Positions 26,273 to 36,732 of a stretch of 64,000 nt of DNA are shown piece by piece (the first letter of the stretch is position 1; each line of letters opens with the position of its first letter). Made by a program: the position numbers and the translations under genes. The DNA is taken from NCBI RefSeq assembly GCF_900102335.1, contig NZ_FNBM01000005.1, forward strand, positions 1 to 64,000, in the 5' to 3' direction. The notes below the pieces were generated by a model. The model was not told where the DNA came from. It was given only the letters and a program-made list of their open reading frames with translations, and did not search any database. The stretch comes from Phytopseudomonas seleniipraecipitans (lineage in GTDB: Bacteria > Pseudomonadota > Gammaproteobacteria > Pseudomonadales > Pseudomonadaceae).

Positions 26273-27265
26273 TCAGCTCGCGGTGGTCACCGGCTTGCCG
26301 CCCTTGGGCTTGAAGTACAAGGTGGCGCCGCGGCTGAGGTTGTCCAGGCTGAGGTGATCCTTGGCCACTTCGGCTTCGATCAGTTCGTCCTGGCCGTCGA
26401 CCTTCAGGGTGATGCGGGTGATGGCGCCGAGTAGGCGGATGTCACGCACTTCGCCGGCCTGGTGGCCTTCCACGGCTTCGGTAGACAGGTGCACTTCGTG
26501 GGGGCGGAACAGCACATGGTGGTCGTCACCGACGTACAGGCGGTTGGCGTCACCGAGGAAGTGGTACACGAAGTCGCTGGCCGGCTTCTCGTAGACCTCG
26601 GCCGGCGAGCCGATTTGCTCGACCACGCCCTTGTTCATCACCACGATGCGGTCGGCCACTTCCATGGCTTCTTCCTGGTCATGGGTCACGAACACGCTGG
26701 TCAGGTGCACCTCTTCATGCAGGCGCGCCAGCCAGCGACGCAGCTCTTTACGCACCTTGGCGTCGAGGGCGCCGAAGGGTTCGTCGAGCAGCAGCACCTT
26801 GGGCTCCACCGCCAGGGCGCGGGCCAGGGCGATACGCTGGCGCTGGCCACCGGACAGTTGCTCGGGGTAACGGTCAGAGAGCCAGTCGAGCTGCACCAGG
26901 TCCAGGAGGTCATGGACCTTTTTCTTGATCACGTTCTCGTTGGGTCTTTCGCCCTTGGGCTTCATGCGCAGGCCGAAGGCGACGTTGTCGAACACGGTCA
27001 TGTGGCGGAACAAGGCGTAGTGCTGGAACACGAAGCCGACCTTGCGATCACGCACGTCGTGCTCGGAAACGTCTTCACCGTGGAACACGATGCTGCCGGT
27101 GTCAGGCACTTCCAGGCCGGCGATGATGCGCAGCAAGGTGGTCTTGCCGCAGCCGGACGGGCCGAGCAGGGCCACCAGCTCACCGCTGTTGATGTTCAGG
27201 TTGATGTCGTTGAGCGCCTTGAACTGGCCAAAGTGCTTGTTGATGCCTTGAACTTGAATACTCAT
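26273..27265 (-). CDS. cysA: Sulfate/thiosulfate ABC transporter ATP-binding protein CysA
   Basis: A 330-residue ABC ATPase energising sulfate/thiosulfate import. Walker [10 protein letters not shown] (36-44), Q-loop, signature [15 protein letters not shown], Walker [13 protein letters not shown] and the H-loop [14 protein letters not shown] are all intact. A C-terminal TOBE-type regulatory domain begins near 235. It closes the oscA-sbp-cysT-cysW-cysA run, 61 bp after cysW, and a strong terminator follows. Confidence 0.96.
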   Translation of the reverse strand: MSIQVQGINKHFGQFKALNDINLNINSGELVALLGPSGCGKTTLLRIIAGLEVPDTGSIVFHGEDVSEHDVRDRKVGFVFQHYALFRHMTVFDNVAFGLRMKPKGERPNENVIKKKVHDLLDLVQLDWLSDRYPEQLSGGQRQRIALARALAVEPKVLLLDEPFGALDAKVRKELRRWLARLHEEVHLTSVFVTHDQEEAMEVADRIVVMNKGVVEQIGSPAEVYEKPASDFVYHFLGDANRLYVGDDHHVLFRPHEVHLSTEAVEGHQAGEVRDIRLLGAITRITLKVDGQDELIEAEVAKDHLSLDNLSRGATLYFKPKGGKPVTTAS

Positions 27266-27326
27266 GAGTTACACCTGTCGTTCTGTCTGGCCGGTTCGCG
27301 CAAGAGCGCGCCGCCGGCGGAATGAT

Positions 27327-28193
27327 TCAATCGTCCTGATTCGACTTGAGCTGCCGGCTCAAGCGCGCTTCGCTCCATTGGCGAAGCAGCAACACGAACA
27401 GGGCCATGATCAGCAACAGGATGGCCACGCTGAACGCGGCGACGATGTTGTATTCGTTGTAGAGAATCTCGATGTGCAGTGGCAGCGTGTTGGTGTAACC
27501 GCGGATATGTCCGGAGACCACCGACACCGCGCCAAACTCACCCATCGCCCGCGCCGTGCAGAGCACCACGCCGTAGACCAGCGCCCATTTTACGTTAGGC
27601 AGCGTGACATGCCAGAACATCTGCCAGCCATTGGCACCAAGCAGGCGTGCGGCCTCTTCTTCGGTGGTGCCCTGTTCCTCCATCAGCGGGATCAGCTCGC
27701 GCGCGACGAAGGGAAAGGTGACGAAGATAGTCGCCAGCACGATGCCCGGTACGGCGTAGATGATCTGCAGGTTCTGATCCTGCAGGTACGGCGCCAGCTT
27801 GCTCTGCGCGCCGAACAGCAGTACGTAGATCAGGCCGGCGACCACAGGCGATACCGAGAACGGCATGTCGATCAAGGTGACCAGCACGCTCTTGCCGCGG
27901 AACTCGAACTTGGTCACCGACCAGGCCGCCGCGACCCCGAACACCAGGTTCAGCGGTACGGAAATGGCCGTGGCTAGCAGGGTCAGCTTGAGCGCGGAAA
28001 TGGCGTCCGGCTCGCGGATCGCCTCCCAGAAAAACTCCAGCCCACGGCTCAGGCCCTGGGTGACGACGATGTACAGCGGCAGCACGAGAATCACCGCAAA
28101 CACCGCCCAGGCGATGACGATCAGGGTGATGGCGCCGGGGGAGCGGCGTACCGGGCGCGCAGCCGCGTTCTTGCTAAGGGTTGCAAGGCTCAT
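27327..28193 (-). CDS. cysW: Sulfate ABC transporter permease CysW
   Basis: A 288-residue inner-membrane permease with six predicted helices and the EAA loop [22 protein letters not shown], which contacts CysA. It pairs with CysT to form the sulfate channel. The start lies 10 bp after the cysT stop, so the two are probably translationally coupled. Confidence 0.95.
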   Translation of the reverse strand: MSLATLSKNAAARPVRRSPGAITLIVIAWAVFAVILVLPLYIVVTQGLSRGLEFFWEAIREPDAISALKLTLLATAISVPLNLVFGVAAAWSVTKFEFRGKSVLVTLIDMPFSVSPVVAGLIYVLLFGAQSKLAPYLQDQNLQIIYAVPGIVLATIFVTFPFVARELIPLMEEQGTTEEEAARLLGANGWQMFWHVTLPNVKWALVYGVVLCTARAMGEFGAVSVVSGHIRGYTNTLPLHIEILYNEYNIVAAFSVAILLLIMALFVLLLRQWSEARLSRQLKSNQDD

Positions 28194-28203
28194 GACGGGC
28201 TCC

Positions 28204-29016
28204 TCAGATTTGCGGCTGGATGCGGCGCTGCAGCAGGTTGATCAGCAGCAGCAGGATGAACGAGACCACCAGCATCAGCACGCCAATGGCGGTGGCGCTC
28301 GGGTAGTCGTACTGATCCAGCTTGGAGACGATCAACAGCGGCAGAATCTCGGTCTTCATCGGAATGTTGCCGGCGATGAACACCACGGAGCCATACTCAC
28401 CGACACCACGGGCGAAGGCCAGGGCGAAGCCGGTGATCCAGGCAGGCAGCAGGCTGGGCAGCAGCACGTGCCAGAACACCTGTAGCGGTTTGGCGCCCAG
28501 GCAGGAGGCCGCTTCTTCGACTTCCTTGGGGAAATCGGCGAGTACCGGCTGCAGGGTGCGCACCACGAACGGTAGGGTCACGAACACCAGCGCCAGGGTG
28601 ATGCCCAGCGGGGTGTAGGCGATCTTGAAGGGGAACAGCGAGCCGATCAGGCCGTTGGGCGCGTACAGCGCGGTCAGGGCGATGCCGGCGACCGCAGTGG
28701 GCAGGGCGAACGGCATGTCGACCATGGCATCGATGATGCGCCGGCCGGGAAAGGTGTAGCGCACCAGCACCCAGGCGATGATGGTGCCGAGAATGCCATT
28801 GAGCAGCGCCGCCGCCAGGGCTGTGCCGAAGGAAAGCTTGAGGGAGAACAGCACCTGGCGGTTGGTGATCAGGTTCCACCACTGCTCCAGCGACAGCTGC
28901 AGCGAAAACAGGAACATGGCGCCCAGCGGTATCAGCACCACCAACGCGAGGTAGGTCAGGGTGTAGCCCAGAGTCAGCCCGAAGCCGGGTATGACCGAGG
29001 AGGTTCGACGAGACAT
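28204..29016 (-). CDS. cysT: Sulfate ABC transporter permease CysT (CysU)
   Basis: A 270-residue permease with six predicted helices and the EAA loop [21 protein letters not shown]. It is the CysT/CysU half of the sulfate permease, encoded upstream of CysW as in other pseudomonads. A 162-bp gap with a palindromic repeat separates it from sbp, which may lower its expression relative to the binding protein. Confidence 0.95.
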   Translation of the reverse strand: MSRRTSSVIPGFGLTLGYTLTYLALVVLIPLGAMFLFSLQLSLEQWWNLITNRQVLFSLKLSFGTALAAALLNGILGTIIAWVLVRYTFPGRRIIDAMVDMPFALPTAVAGIALTALYAPNGLIGSLFPFKIAYTPLGITLALVFVTLPFVVRTLQPVLADFPKEVEEAASCLGAKPLQVFWHVLLPSLLPAWITGFALAFARGVGEYGSVVFIAGNIPMKTEILPLLIVSKLDQYDYPSATAIGVLMLVVSFILLLLINLLQRRIQPQI

Positions 29017-29039
29017 AAGACGTCCTTTGCGAGGGGCGG

Positions 29040-29178
29040 CGATCAGGCGCTGGGAACCCCGGGTGTCGCTGCGCGCGACCCAGGCTACGCACGCTAGGTG
29101 AGCGCGATTTCGTAGCCTGGATCAGTGGCGCGGGTATGGGCTTGGAGCCAGTTCAATCAACCGGGCGACAGGCTTCGG
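29040..29178. repeat. Palindromic repeat between sbp and cysT
   Basis: The interval contains GACCCAGGCTACGC and CGTAGCCTGGATC arms, an inverted repeat of the CCCAGGCTAC/GTAGCCTGGG type seen also near 69 and 32440. In an RNA it would fold just after the sbp stop and could protect the sbp 3' end. Confidence 0.6.
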
Positions 29179-30180
29179 CTACTGATTGATCTTCTTGAAG
29201 ATGTCGTCGAACACGCCGCCGTCGTCGAAGTACTTGGGCTGTGCGGAGACCCAGCCACCAAAGTCCTTGTCGATGGTGACCAGTTCCAGGTTCTTGAATT
29301 GATCCTTGAACTCGGCAGCCACTTCGGCGTTACGCGGGCGGTAGAAGTTCTTCGCGGCGATGCGCTGGCCTTCTTCGCTGTACAGGTACTGCAGGTAGGC
29401 TTCGGCGGCCTTGCGGGTACCTTTGCGGTCGACGTTCTTGTCGACCACGGCTACCGGCGGCTCGGCAAGAATGGACAGCGACGGGGTGACGATTTCCAGT
29501 TGGTCGCCGCCTTCTTCAGCCAGCGACAGGTAGGCTTCGTTTTCCCAAGCCAGGAGCACGTCACCCAGACCACGCTGGACGAAGCTGATGGTCGCACCGC
29601 GAGCACCGGTGTCGAGCACTGGCGCGTGACGGTATAGCTCGGTCACGTATTCCAGGGCTTTCTCGTCGCTGCCGTATTTCTTCTTGGCAAAGGCCCAGGC
29701 AGCCAGGAAATTCCAGCGCGCGCCGCCCGAGGTTTTCGGGTTCGGGGTGATGATTTCCACGCCATCCTTGACCAGGTCATCCCAATCCTTGATGCCTTTC
29801 GGGTTGCCCTTGCGAACCAGGAACACGATGGTCGAGGTGTACGGGGTGCTGTTGTCGGCCAGGCGTTTCTGCCAGTCCTTGTCGATCAGCGGCTGGTTCA
29901 GGTTGATCGCATCAATGTCGCCGGAAAGCGCCAGGGTCACCACGTCGGCTTGCAGGCCGTCGATAACGGCACGTGCCTGTTTGCCCGAGCCACCATGAGA
30001 CTGCTGGATGGTCAGGGCTTCGTTGCCTTGTTCCTGCCAGTGCTTGTTGAAGGCCTTGTTGAATTCGACGTACAGCTCACGGGTCGGGTCGTAGGACACG
30101 TTGAGCAGGGTCTGGGCGGCGACGGGGCCGGAAACCAGTGCGCTGGCGAGCGCAGCGAGGGCGAAACGGCGAATGGACAT
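29179..30180 (-). CDS. sbp: Periplasmic sulfate-binding protein Sbp
   Basis: A 333-residue sulfate-binding protein with a signal peptide ending near Ala22 (VSGPVAAQ). Family features include [47 protein letters not shown] and the [12 protein letters not shown] block. It delivers sulfate, and possibly thiosulfate, to CysTWA encoded downstream. oscA lies 160 bp upstream in the same direction, an order also known from other pseudomonads where these genes respond to sulfur limitation. Confidence 0.96.
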   Translation of the reverse strand: MSIRRFALAALASALVSGPVAAQTLLNVSYDPTRELYVEFNKAFNKHWQEQGNEALTIQQSHGGSGKQARAVIDGLQADVVTLALSGDIDAINLNQPLIDKDWQKRLADNSTPYTSTIVFLVRKGNPKGIKDWDDLVKDGVEIITPNPKTSGGARWNFLAAWAFAKKKYGSDEKALEYVTELYRHAPVLDTGARGATISFVQRGLGDVLLAWENEAYLSLAEEGGDQLEIVTPSLSILAEPPVAVVDKNVDRKGTRKAAEAYLQYLYSEEGQRIAAKNFYRPRNAEVAAEFKDQFKNLELVTIDKDFGGWVSAQPKYFDDGGVFDDIFKKINQ

Positions 30181-30340
30181 GGTGCAGCTCCTGAATAGCG
30201 TTGGATTCTTGTGTTGGCGGCAGGTGTTAGGAAGATCAGCAGCGCATTCGCGGGCGACAGCTGCAGTACCGGGTATGCGTGTTCATGGCGATAGGTCTCA
30301 TGGTCACGCCCTCCGGTTGTCCAGTCGGGCTTGAAGAGGG

Positions 30341-30523
30341 TCAGTTGGTCTTGGCAGTCGGTGGTTGCAGGCGGAATTTTTCCTTGCGCTCGATCTGCAC
30401 CACCTGGCCGTTGTGCACGGTGATTTCCACCGAGCCGAACTTCAGGCCATTCAGGGCGCTCTGGATTTCGCGCAGGATGGTGGCGTCATCCTGGCCTTCA
30501 AGATTGCGAAGGGTTGCGGTCAT
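30341..30523 (-). CDS. oscA: Sulfur-starvation protein OscA (YezD/DUF2292 family)
   Basis: A 60-residue protein matching the small OscA/YezD family, with conserved ATILREIQSALNGLKFGSVE and the strand pattern ITVHNGQVVQIERKEKFRL. OscA was named for its need in use of organosulfur compounds in a Pseudomonas. The biochemical role is unknown. A basic region at the C-terminus could bind nucleic acid, but this is inference. It precedes sbp in the same orientation. The AT-rich DNA upstream is the likely site of sulfur control. Confidence 0.9.
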   Translation of the reverse strand: MTATLRNLEGQDDATILREIQSALNGLKFGSVEITVHNGQVVQIERKEKFRLQPPTAKTN

Positions 30524-30591
30524 GGTTTGGCTCCTTGCCCTCTTGCTGGGTGCGACGGCTGTCGGCGGGGCGTGGAGCGGATAGTAGGTGA

Positions 30592-30722
30592 ACTTTAAAT
30601 ATTCTTAAAAATACTGTTTAAGAACATTTATATTCGTTATTGATATATGCCAGGCTGGCGCCAGAATCGGCTCGGCATTGCTATTTTTGCATAAGCAAAT
30701 AATTTCTTATTCTTTTTGAGTT
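30592..30722 (-). promoter_or_regulatory. AT-rich sulfur-responsive promoter region upstream of oscA
   Basis: This is the most AT-rich stretch in the neighbourhood. It contains TTTAAATATTC, TTATATTCGTTATTGATAT and GCATAAGCAAATAATTTC (30688-30705). Such sequences resemble those preceding sulfur-starvation genes controlled by CysB in pseudomonads. It could serve both oscA (minus) and the hydrolase gene (plus). CysB binding is inferred from similarity and context only. Confidence 0.4.
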
Positions 30723-30772
30723 GGTCAACTGCCTCTTACACTGCCCGTCATGCAGAGAGAGGAGGCGCCGTG

Positions 30773-31354
30773 ATGCGCAGTGAAGCGATTCGATACCTGA
30801 TCGTTCCCGGCTGGCAGGGCTCGGCCGATGACCATTGGCAGAGCCACTGGCAGCGCAGCTTGCCCAACAGTGCGCGAGTCGAGCAGCTGGACTGGCTGAC
30901 GCCGCGTCGCAAAGATTGGGTCGCGGCCCTGGAGCGGCAGATCGCTGCTGATCCGCGCCCGGCAATTCTCATTGCTCACAGCCTGGGTTGCGTCACGGTC
31001 GCGCACTGGGCGGCCCAGGCACCGGTGGCATCGCTGCGACGAGTCCAGGGCGCGTTACTGGTGGCGCCCGCTGACGTGCAGCGGCCGAACTGCCCCGAGG
31101 CGCTGCGCAATTTCGCACCGATTCCTCGGCATCTGCTGCCGTTCCCCAGCCAGCTGGTGGGCTCCGACAACGATTCGGCAGCCAGTGCTGCACGGGCCAT
31201 CGAACTGGCCCGTGAGTGGGGTAGCGAGGCTGCGATCCTCAGCGGTGCCGGGCATATCAATGTGAAATCCGGGCACCAGCGCTGGGAGCAGGGTTTCGCC
31301 TACCTGTTTCGCCTGCAGAGCCGTATTGAGCAGCAACTGCGTCGGCGGGCCTGA
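30773..31354 (+). CDS. RBBP9/YdeN-family serine hydrolase
   Basis: A 193-residue alpha/beta hydrolase of the RBBP9/YdeN family. The N-terminus YLIVPGWQGSADDHWQSHWQ is diagnostic. The nucleophile is Ser70 in LIAHSLGCVTVAHW, an Asp lies in VGSDNDSAAS near 130, and His in GAGHINVKSGHQRW near 160 completes the triad. The ATG after GAGAGGAGG is chosen, and a GTG one codon earlier is possible. Natural substrates in this family are poorly known. It is divergent from oscA and shares its AT-rich upstream region, which raises the possibility of co-induction under sulfur limitation. Confidence 0.88.
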   Translation: MRSEAIRYLIVPGWQGSADDHWQSHWQRSLPNSARVEQLDWLTPRRKDWVAALERQIAADPRPAILIAHSLGCVTVAHWAAQAPVASLRRVQGALLVAPADVQRPNCPEALRNFAPIPRHLLPFPSQLVGSDNDSAASAARAIELAREWGSEAAILSGAGHINVKSGHQRWEQGFAYLFRLQSRIEQQLRRRA

Positions 31355-31390
31355 GCAGTGCGACCTTTCCACGTCCGCGCGTAAGCCTAC

Positions 31391-31399
31391 TTATCCACA
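31391..31399 (+). promoter_or_regulatory. Single perfect DnaA-box sequence
   Basis: TTATCCACA lies between the hydrolase stop and the next start. One such 9-mer is expected about once per 130 kb of random sequence per two strands, so alone it carries little weight. Confidence 0.25.
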
Positions 31400-31434
31400 A
31401 GCCCTATGCGGCCAGACATCAAAGAGAGTGTGTT

Positions 31435-32376
31435 ATGAGCTCATTGGCTGGCGATCCGTCGCTGCTGACCTTTCCTGACGCGGACAAGAGCGCGCTGAGC
31501 ATTCGCGCCAAGGCGCTGGTGTTCATCGATCCGCGCACCCGCCAGTTGCGCGATGACGTCGAGCGTCTGGCCGGCCTGCCTGTCGCGATTCTGATTCGGG
31601 GTGAAACCGGCACCGGCAAAGAGCTGCTGGCGCGCCACATCCACCGCGCCAGTGAGCGCCCCGGCCTGTTCGTGGCGCTCAGCTGCAGCGGTTTGAGTTT
31701 CAACCACGCCGAGGCCGAACTGTTCGGCTACGTGGCGGGCGCTCATCAGGGCGCACCAAGCAGCCGCGCTGGCTGGCTGGGGTCGGCCAATGGCGGCACC
31801 CTGTACCTCGACGAGATCGCCGACCTGCCGCTGCCCATGCAGACGCAATTGCTCAGCGTGCTGGAGACCGGTGAGGCCTGGCGCGTTGGCGCCGCGCAGC
31901 CGACGCCGCTGGATGTGCGCCTGGTGGCCGCTACCAGTATCGACCTGTGGCAAGCCGTGGCGGTCGGCAAGTTCGATGAACGCCTGGCTCATTACCTGAG
32001 TGACGGGCGCGTTGAGCTGCCGCCGCTGCGTGAGCGGGTCGGCGACGTACTGCCGTTGGCCGAGTACTTTCTGGGTATCTACGCCCAGCGCCTGCGCTTG
32101 CCGTTGCCGGGCATCAGCCTGGCCGCCCAGGCGGTGCTCGAACGGCATGACTGGCCGGGCAACACCCGCGAACTGGAGAACGTGGTGCACTTCGCGCTGC
32201 TGGTTTGCGGCGCCGACGAGATCGACGCGCAACACCTGAACCTGTCGGCAGCATCACCGCTGAAACGCGTCGAGCACGCGCTCGATCAGTTGATCGATGA
32301 CGGCGATGCGCCCCAGCTCGCCGCCCTGCGTGAATTGCTCAGGCGTGCCGAGGCGCGGGTATTGGCCGCTTCGTAA
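31435..32376 (+). CDS. Degenerate SfnR-like sigma-54-interacting AAA+ protein lacking HTH
   Basis: A 313-residue AAA+ domain of the bacterial enhancer-binding-protein type. Walker A GETGTGKE (56-63), Walker B GGTLYLDEI (120-128) and sensor II WPGNTRELENVV (240-251) are intact. The sigma-54 contact loop, normally GAFTGA, reads GAHQGA (102-107). The arginine-finger segment reads FDERLAHYL (180-188), with Asp and Tyr where two Arg are usual. The protein ends at EARVLAAS, just where a Fis-type HTH should follow, and the DNA beyond is repeat sequence. The overall match is to the SfnR group, which controls organosulfur use. It may bind ATP but is unlikely to activate transcription alone. A decaying gene or a modulator of another activator are both possible. 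Confidence 0.75.
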   Translation: MSSLAGDPSLLTFPDADKSALSIRAKALVFIDPRTRQLRDDVERLAGLPVAILIRGETGTGKELLARHIHRASERPGLFVALSCSGLSFNHAEAELFGYVAGAHQGAPSSRAGWLGSANGGTLYLDEIADLPLPMQTQLLSVLETGEAWRVGAAQPTPLDVRLVAATSIDLWQAVAVGKFDERLAHYLSDGRVELPPLRERVGDVLPLAEYFLGIYAQRLRLPLPGISLAAQAVLERHDWPGNTRELENVVHFALLVCGADEIDAQHLNLSAASPLKRVEHALDQLIDDGDAPQLAALRELLRRAEARVLAAS

Positions 32377-32396
32377 GCATCTTCAACGGCGGAACC

Positions 32397-32646
32397 TGAG
32401 ATACTTTCCCGGGTTTCGCTGCGCTCTACCCAGGCTACGGAATGTGGGCCTGGGCCGTGGTCATCATCCATGATGAGGCGTTTACCCAAGTTATGGGCTG
32501 TGGGGTTTTCGTAGGGTGGGTTCAGGCGCTTCTTACGCTGGCGGGCACGACGCGTGCTCGGTTGCGGCGTAACCCACCATGGGCGCTGGCGCAGTTTTGC
32601 AGCCTGGGTTGAGCAAAGCGATACCCAGGTTTTCAACGGCCTACCC
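32397..32646. repeat. Cluster of intergenic palindromic repeats
   Basis: Between the AAA+ gene and modC lie a CGGGTTTCGCTG...ACCCAGGCTACGG element (32408-32440), a GTAGGGTGGGTT...AACCCACCATG element (32511-32580) and a CAGCCTGGGTTGAGC...ACCCAGG element (32598-32630). These are short dispersed repeat types and no gene is present. Confidence 0.7.
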
Positions 32647-33741
32647 CTATGACGCCAGCAGCGACACCGATTTGACCTGCGCCCACAGCGGCTGCCCTGC
32701 GTGAATGCCCAGCTGGTCGAACGAATAGCGGGTGATGCGCGCAATGATGCGCTGCTCGCCCAGCTGCAGTTCGACCAGACGGTGTGCCGGATTAGGCAGC
32801 TCGAACCAGTGCTCGACCGTGGCTGGCAGCAGGTTGAGCACGCTGCTGTCGCGGGCCTGTTGCAGGCTCAGGCTGACGTCTCGGGCTTTGATCTTGATCC
32901 GCACCTGGCGCCCTTCCGGCAACGGCGCGTGGGCCAGGCGCAGGCAGGCGGAGCTGCCGGCCAGGCTGATGTCGAGCAGGTCGTACTGCGTATCATGACG
33001 CTCCACGCGGCCTTCGATCACCGCCTCGGCATCGTCTTCAAAGATGAACGGCAGGTCGCTGCGTAATAGCGTTTGCTGAAGCGGCCCGCTGGCCGTCACC
33101 TTGCCTTCGTCGAGCACCACCAGGTGGTCGGCGAGGCGCGCCACTTCGTCCGGCGCGTGGCTGACGTAGAGAATCGGGATATCCAGCTCGTCATGCAGGC
33201 GCTCCAGATAAGGCAGCACCTCGCCCTTGCGCTTGAGATCCAGCGCCGCCAGCGGCTCATCCATCAACAGCAGGCGCGGGCTGGTGAGCAGGGCGCGGGC
33301 CATGCCGACGCGCTGGCGCTCACCGCCGGAGAGATGCTCCGGCAGGCGCTCCAGCAAGTGCTCGATACCGAGCAGTTCGACCGCCTGTTCGAAAGGCACG
33401 CGCCGCTGCGCCTTGGCGATACGTTTGAAACCGAACTCGAGGTTGCGCCGCACCGACAGGTGAGGGAACAGGTTGGCGTCCTGAAACACGTAGCCGACCG
33501 GGCGCTGGTGGGCCGGGAGCCAGATGCCGTTGGCGCTGTCCTGCCAGGATTCGCCGTTGACCTGTAGAACCCCGCTGCCAGGTCGCTCCAGCCCGGCGAC
33601 GCAGCGCAGCAGGGTGGTCTTGCCCGAGCCTGAGTGGCCGAACAGCGCGCTGACGCCACGGCCGGGCAACTGCAGGTCGACATCCAGGGTAAAACCGGGG
33701 TGCGCCAGACTGAAGCGGGCGTGGATCTGCGTGCCACTCAT
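32647..33741 (-). CDS. modC: Molybdate ABC transporter ATP-binding protein ModC
   Basis: A 364-residue ABC ATPase with Walker [10 protein letters not shown] (35-43), signature [16 protein letters not shown], Walker [13 protein letters not shown] and an H-loop in [15 protein letters not shown]. The C-terminal part (about 290-360) is a Mop/TOBE domain that can bind molybdate and give feedback control. The start overlaps the modB stop by four bases (ATGA), indicating translational coupling. Confidence 0.95.
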   Translation of the reverse strand: MSGTQIHARFSLAHPGFTLDVDLQLPGRGVSALFGHSGSGKTTLLRCVAGLERPGSGVLQVNGESWQDSANGIWLPAHQRPVGYVFQDANLFPHLSVRRNLEFGFKRIAKAQRRVPFEQAVELLGIEHLLERLPEHLSGGERQRVGMARALLTSPRLLLMDEPLAALDLKRKGEVLPYLERLHDELDIPILYVSHAPDEVARLADHLVVLDEGKVTASGPLQQTLLRSDLPFIFEDDAEAVIEGRVERHDTQYDLLDISLAGSSACLRLAHAPLPEGRQVRIKIKARDVSLSLQQARDSSVLNLLPATVEHWFELPNPAHRLVELQLGEQRIIARITRYSFDQLGIHAGQPLWAQVKSVSLLAS

Positions 33742-34421
33742 GTCCAGGCCCTCTGGCTGCGGCGGCCGCTGGAATAGAGCGCCAGCAGCACCAGGAAGGA
33801 GAACGCCACCATGCCACCGGCCAGCCAGTGAGCCTGCGCGTATTCCATGGTTTCCACGTGGTTGTAGATCTGCACCGAGGCCACCTGAGTTTTGCCGGGG
33901 ATGTTGCCGCCGATCATCAACACCACCCCGAACTCACCTACGGTGTGGGCGAAACCGAGGATCGAGGCGGTAACGAAGCCCGGCTTGGCCAGTGGCAGCA
34001 CCACGTTGAAGAACGTATCCCAGGGCCCTGCGCGTAGCGTCGCCGCAGCTTCCAGCGGCGCACGGCCAATGGCTTCGAAGGCATTCTGCAAGGGTTGCAC
34101 CACGAACGGCAGGGAATAGAACACCGAGCCGATCAGCAGTCCGGCGAAGGTGAAGGTCAGGGTACCCAGGCCGAGACTCTGGGTCAGTTGGCCGAAGAAA
34201 CCGTTGGGCCCCATGCTGATCAGCAGGTAGAAGCCTATCACCGTCGGTGGCAGCACCAGCGGCAAGGCGACGATGGCGCCGATTGGTCGCTTCAGCCAGG
34301 AATCGGTACGCGACAGCCACCAGGCGATGGGCGTGCCGACTAGCAGCAACAGCAACGTGGTCAGTGTGGCCAGCTCCAGGGTGAGGAGGATGGCGGCGAA
34401 ATCGTTGGGGCCCAGGGGCAT
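33738..34421 (-). CDS. modB: Molybdate ABC transporter permease ModB
   Basis: A 227-residue permease with five to six predicted helices and the EAA loop [25 protein letters not shown]. It pairs with ModC. A 254-bp gap carrying a long inverted repeat separates it from modA. Confidence 0.95.
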   Translation of the reverse strand: MPLGPNDFAAILLTLELATLTTLLLLLVGTPIAWWLSRTDSWLKRPIGAIVALPLVLPPTVIGFYLLISMGPNGFFGQLTQSLGLGTLTFTFAGLLIGSVFYSLPFVVQPLQNAFEAIGRAPLEAAATLRAGPWDTFFNVVLPLAKPGFVTASILGFAHTVGEFGVVLMIGGNIPGKTQVASVQIYNHVETMEYAQAHWLAGGMVAFSFLVLLALYSSGRRSQRAWT

Positions 34422-34508
34422 GCAATGGCCTTTAAGCTGTGGTGGACGGTAAAGCGCCGGAGCCGGCTGCTGATCTTCCGACTAAGGCGCCGGCATTTCA
34501 AATCGATT

Positions 34509-34633
34509 GCTGCACAAAGGCGAGAGCAGCCGTCGTAGGGTGGACGACGCCTCATCCGTCCACCGCTCTGCGATTGCAATGGTGGATGAAAAGAGCGTCA
34601 TCCACCCTACGGCTGCTCTCGCCTTATAGCAGC
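34509..34633. repeat. Long inverted repeat between modA and modB
   Basis: The outer arms GCTGCACAAAGGCGAGAGC (from 34509) and GCTCTCGCCTTATAGCAGC (ending 34633) are near-perfect complements. They continue inward into GTAGGGTGGA (34535) and TCCACCCTAC (ending 34610). The paired length is about 30 bp on each side, enclosing a GTAGGGTGGA-type element found elsewhere in the window. In a modA-modB transcript this would form a large stem. Confidence 0.8.
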
Positions 34634-34675
34634 CTGACCCTTTGCATCAGCCTGCCAGCGGTCGTTACAGGCCAT

Positions 34676-35545
<870 letters not shown>

Positions 35546-35600
35546 TCAGGCAGCATGAAGAAAACGAATACTTTGCGGCGCCAGTCTTTCTGCGCGGCCA

Positions 35601-35634
35601 TAAAAAATGCCAGTCAGATCACCTGACTGGCATT
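35601..35634 (-). terminator. Terminator after the betaine-type binding protein gene
   Basis: AATGCCAGTCAG (35606-35617) and CTGACTGGCATT (35623-35634) form a perfect 12-bp stem with a 5-base loop. The minus strand continues with a T run. It ends the gene that stops at 35659. Confidence 0.93.
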
Positions 35635-35658
35635 CGAGAGGCGGTGCTTAACGGTGGC

Positions 35659-36519
35659 TTATTTCAGCCACTCGGCAACGCGATCCGGGTTCTTGGCGAT
35701 CCACTGCTTGGCCGCTTCCTCCGGCTTCACGCCGTCACGAATCGACAGCATGACCGCGCCCACTTCTTCGGCGCTCCACGACAGCTTCTTGAGGAAGGCC
35801 ACGGCGTCTGGCGCCTTGGCTTCGAGGCCTGGATTGGCCACGGTGTCGACGTGCTCGGCTTCACCGAAGACGTTTTTCGGGTCTTCCAGGAAGCGCAGTT
35901 TCCATTGTGCAAACATCCAGTGCGGGATCCAGCCGGTCACCACGATTGGCTTCTTGGCCTTCTCGGCGCGGGTCAGGGCGGTGGCCATGGCCGGGCCCGA
36001 GCTCGGCATCAGCTTGATGCTCTTCAAGTCATATTCTTTGATGGCTTCTTCGGCGCGACGCATCACGCCGGCGCCGGCGTCGATGCCGGTGATCTTGCCG
36101 TCGAAGTCCTTGGCGTATTTCTCCAGGTCAGCGATGGTCTTGGCTTCTACGTATTCCGGCACGATCAGACCGATCTTGGCGCCATCGTAGTTGGTGCCCA
36201 GGACGGTGACTTTGTCCTTGAGCTTCTCGAAATATTCGCCGTGGGTGGCTGGCAGCCAGGCAGAGAGGGTGGCGTCGAGGTCGCCGCGAGCCAGGCCTTG
36301 CCACATGATGGCGGGTTCTACCGGCTGCAGAGTGACGTCGTAACCGAGTTTGGTCTTGAGGATTTCGCCCGCTACGTGGGTCACGGCGACACTGTCGTCC
36401 CAACCGTTTACGTAGCCGATCTTCAAGGCGGGCTTATCGGCGGCCATGGCGCTGGACATGCCCATCGCCAGGGCTGCGACACCGAGGCTCTGCAGGCAGA
36501 GGCGTTTAAAGTTATGCAT
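35659..36519 (-). CDS. Glycine-betaine-type ABC substrate-binding protein (OpuAC/ProX family)
   Basis: A 286-residue periplasmic binding protein with a signal peptide ending near Ala27 (GMSSAMAADK). The aromatic residues that cage quaternary amines are visible in YVNGWDDSVA, SAWLPATHGEY and VTGWIPHWMF. It belongs to the OpuAC family but differs from the CbcX-like protein encoded next upstream. Pseudomonas Cbc permeases are known to accept several binding proteins of different specificity. This could be such an extra one, for betaine or carnitine. A 213-bp gap before it suggests its own promoter. The start matches the signal peptide; the upstream open frame does not. Confidence 0.88.
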   Translation of the reverse strand: MHNFKRLCLQSLGVAALAMGMSSAMAADKPALKIGYVNGWDDSVAVTHVAGEILKTKLGYDVTLQPVEPAIMWQGLARGDLDATLSAWLPATHGEYFEKLKDKVTVLGTNYDGAKIGLIVPEYVEAKTIADLEKYAKDFDGKITGIDAGAGVMRRAEEAIKEYDLKSIKLMPSSGPAMATALTRAEKAKKPIVVTGWIPHWMFAQWKLRFLEDPKNVFGEAEHVDTVANPGLEAKAPDAVAFLKKLSWSAEEVGAVMLSIRDGVKPEEAAKQWIAKNPDRVAEWLK

Positions 36520-36732
36520 AGGTCTTGCTCCGTCAGTGAGTGGCAGTTCAGTTGGTTTACTGGCTCGTTCTGATCGCGGGCCTTGCGGCACCGGCTGTGC
36601 AGAGCAGGGCATGGCCCTGGTGAAACCGGGCGCATGGGAGGCGTGCCTCCCAGCTGACAGGTTGCGCAGTGTGCGCCACCTGTCTGTACCTGACCCGGCG
36701 TGTAAAGGCCGGATCACAGTGAGTGCGGGCTG

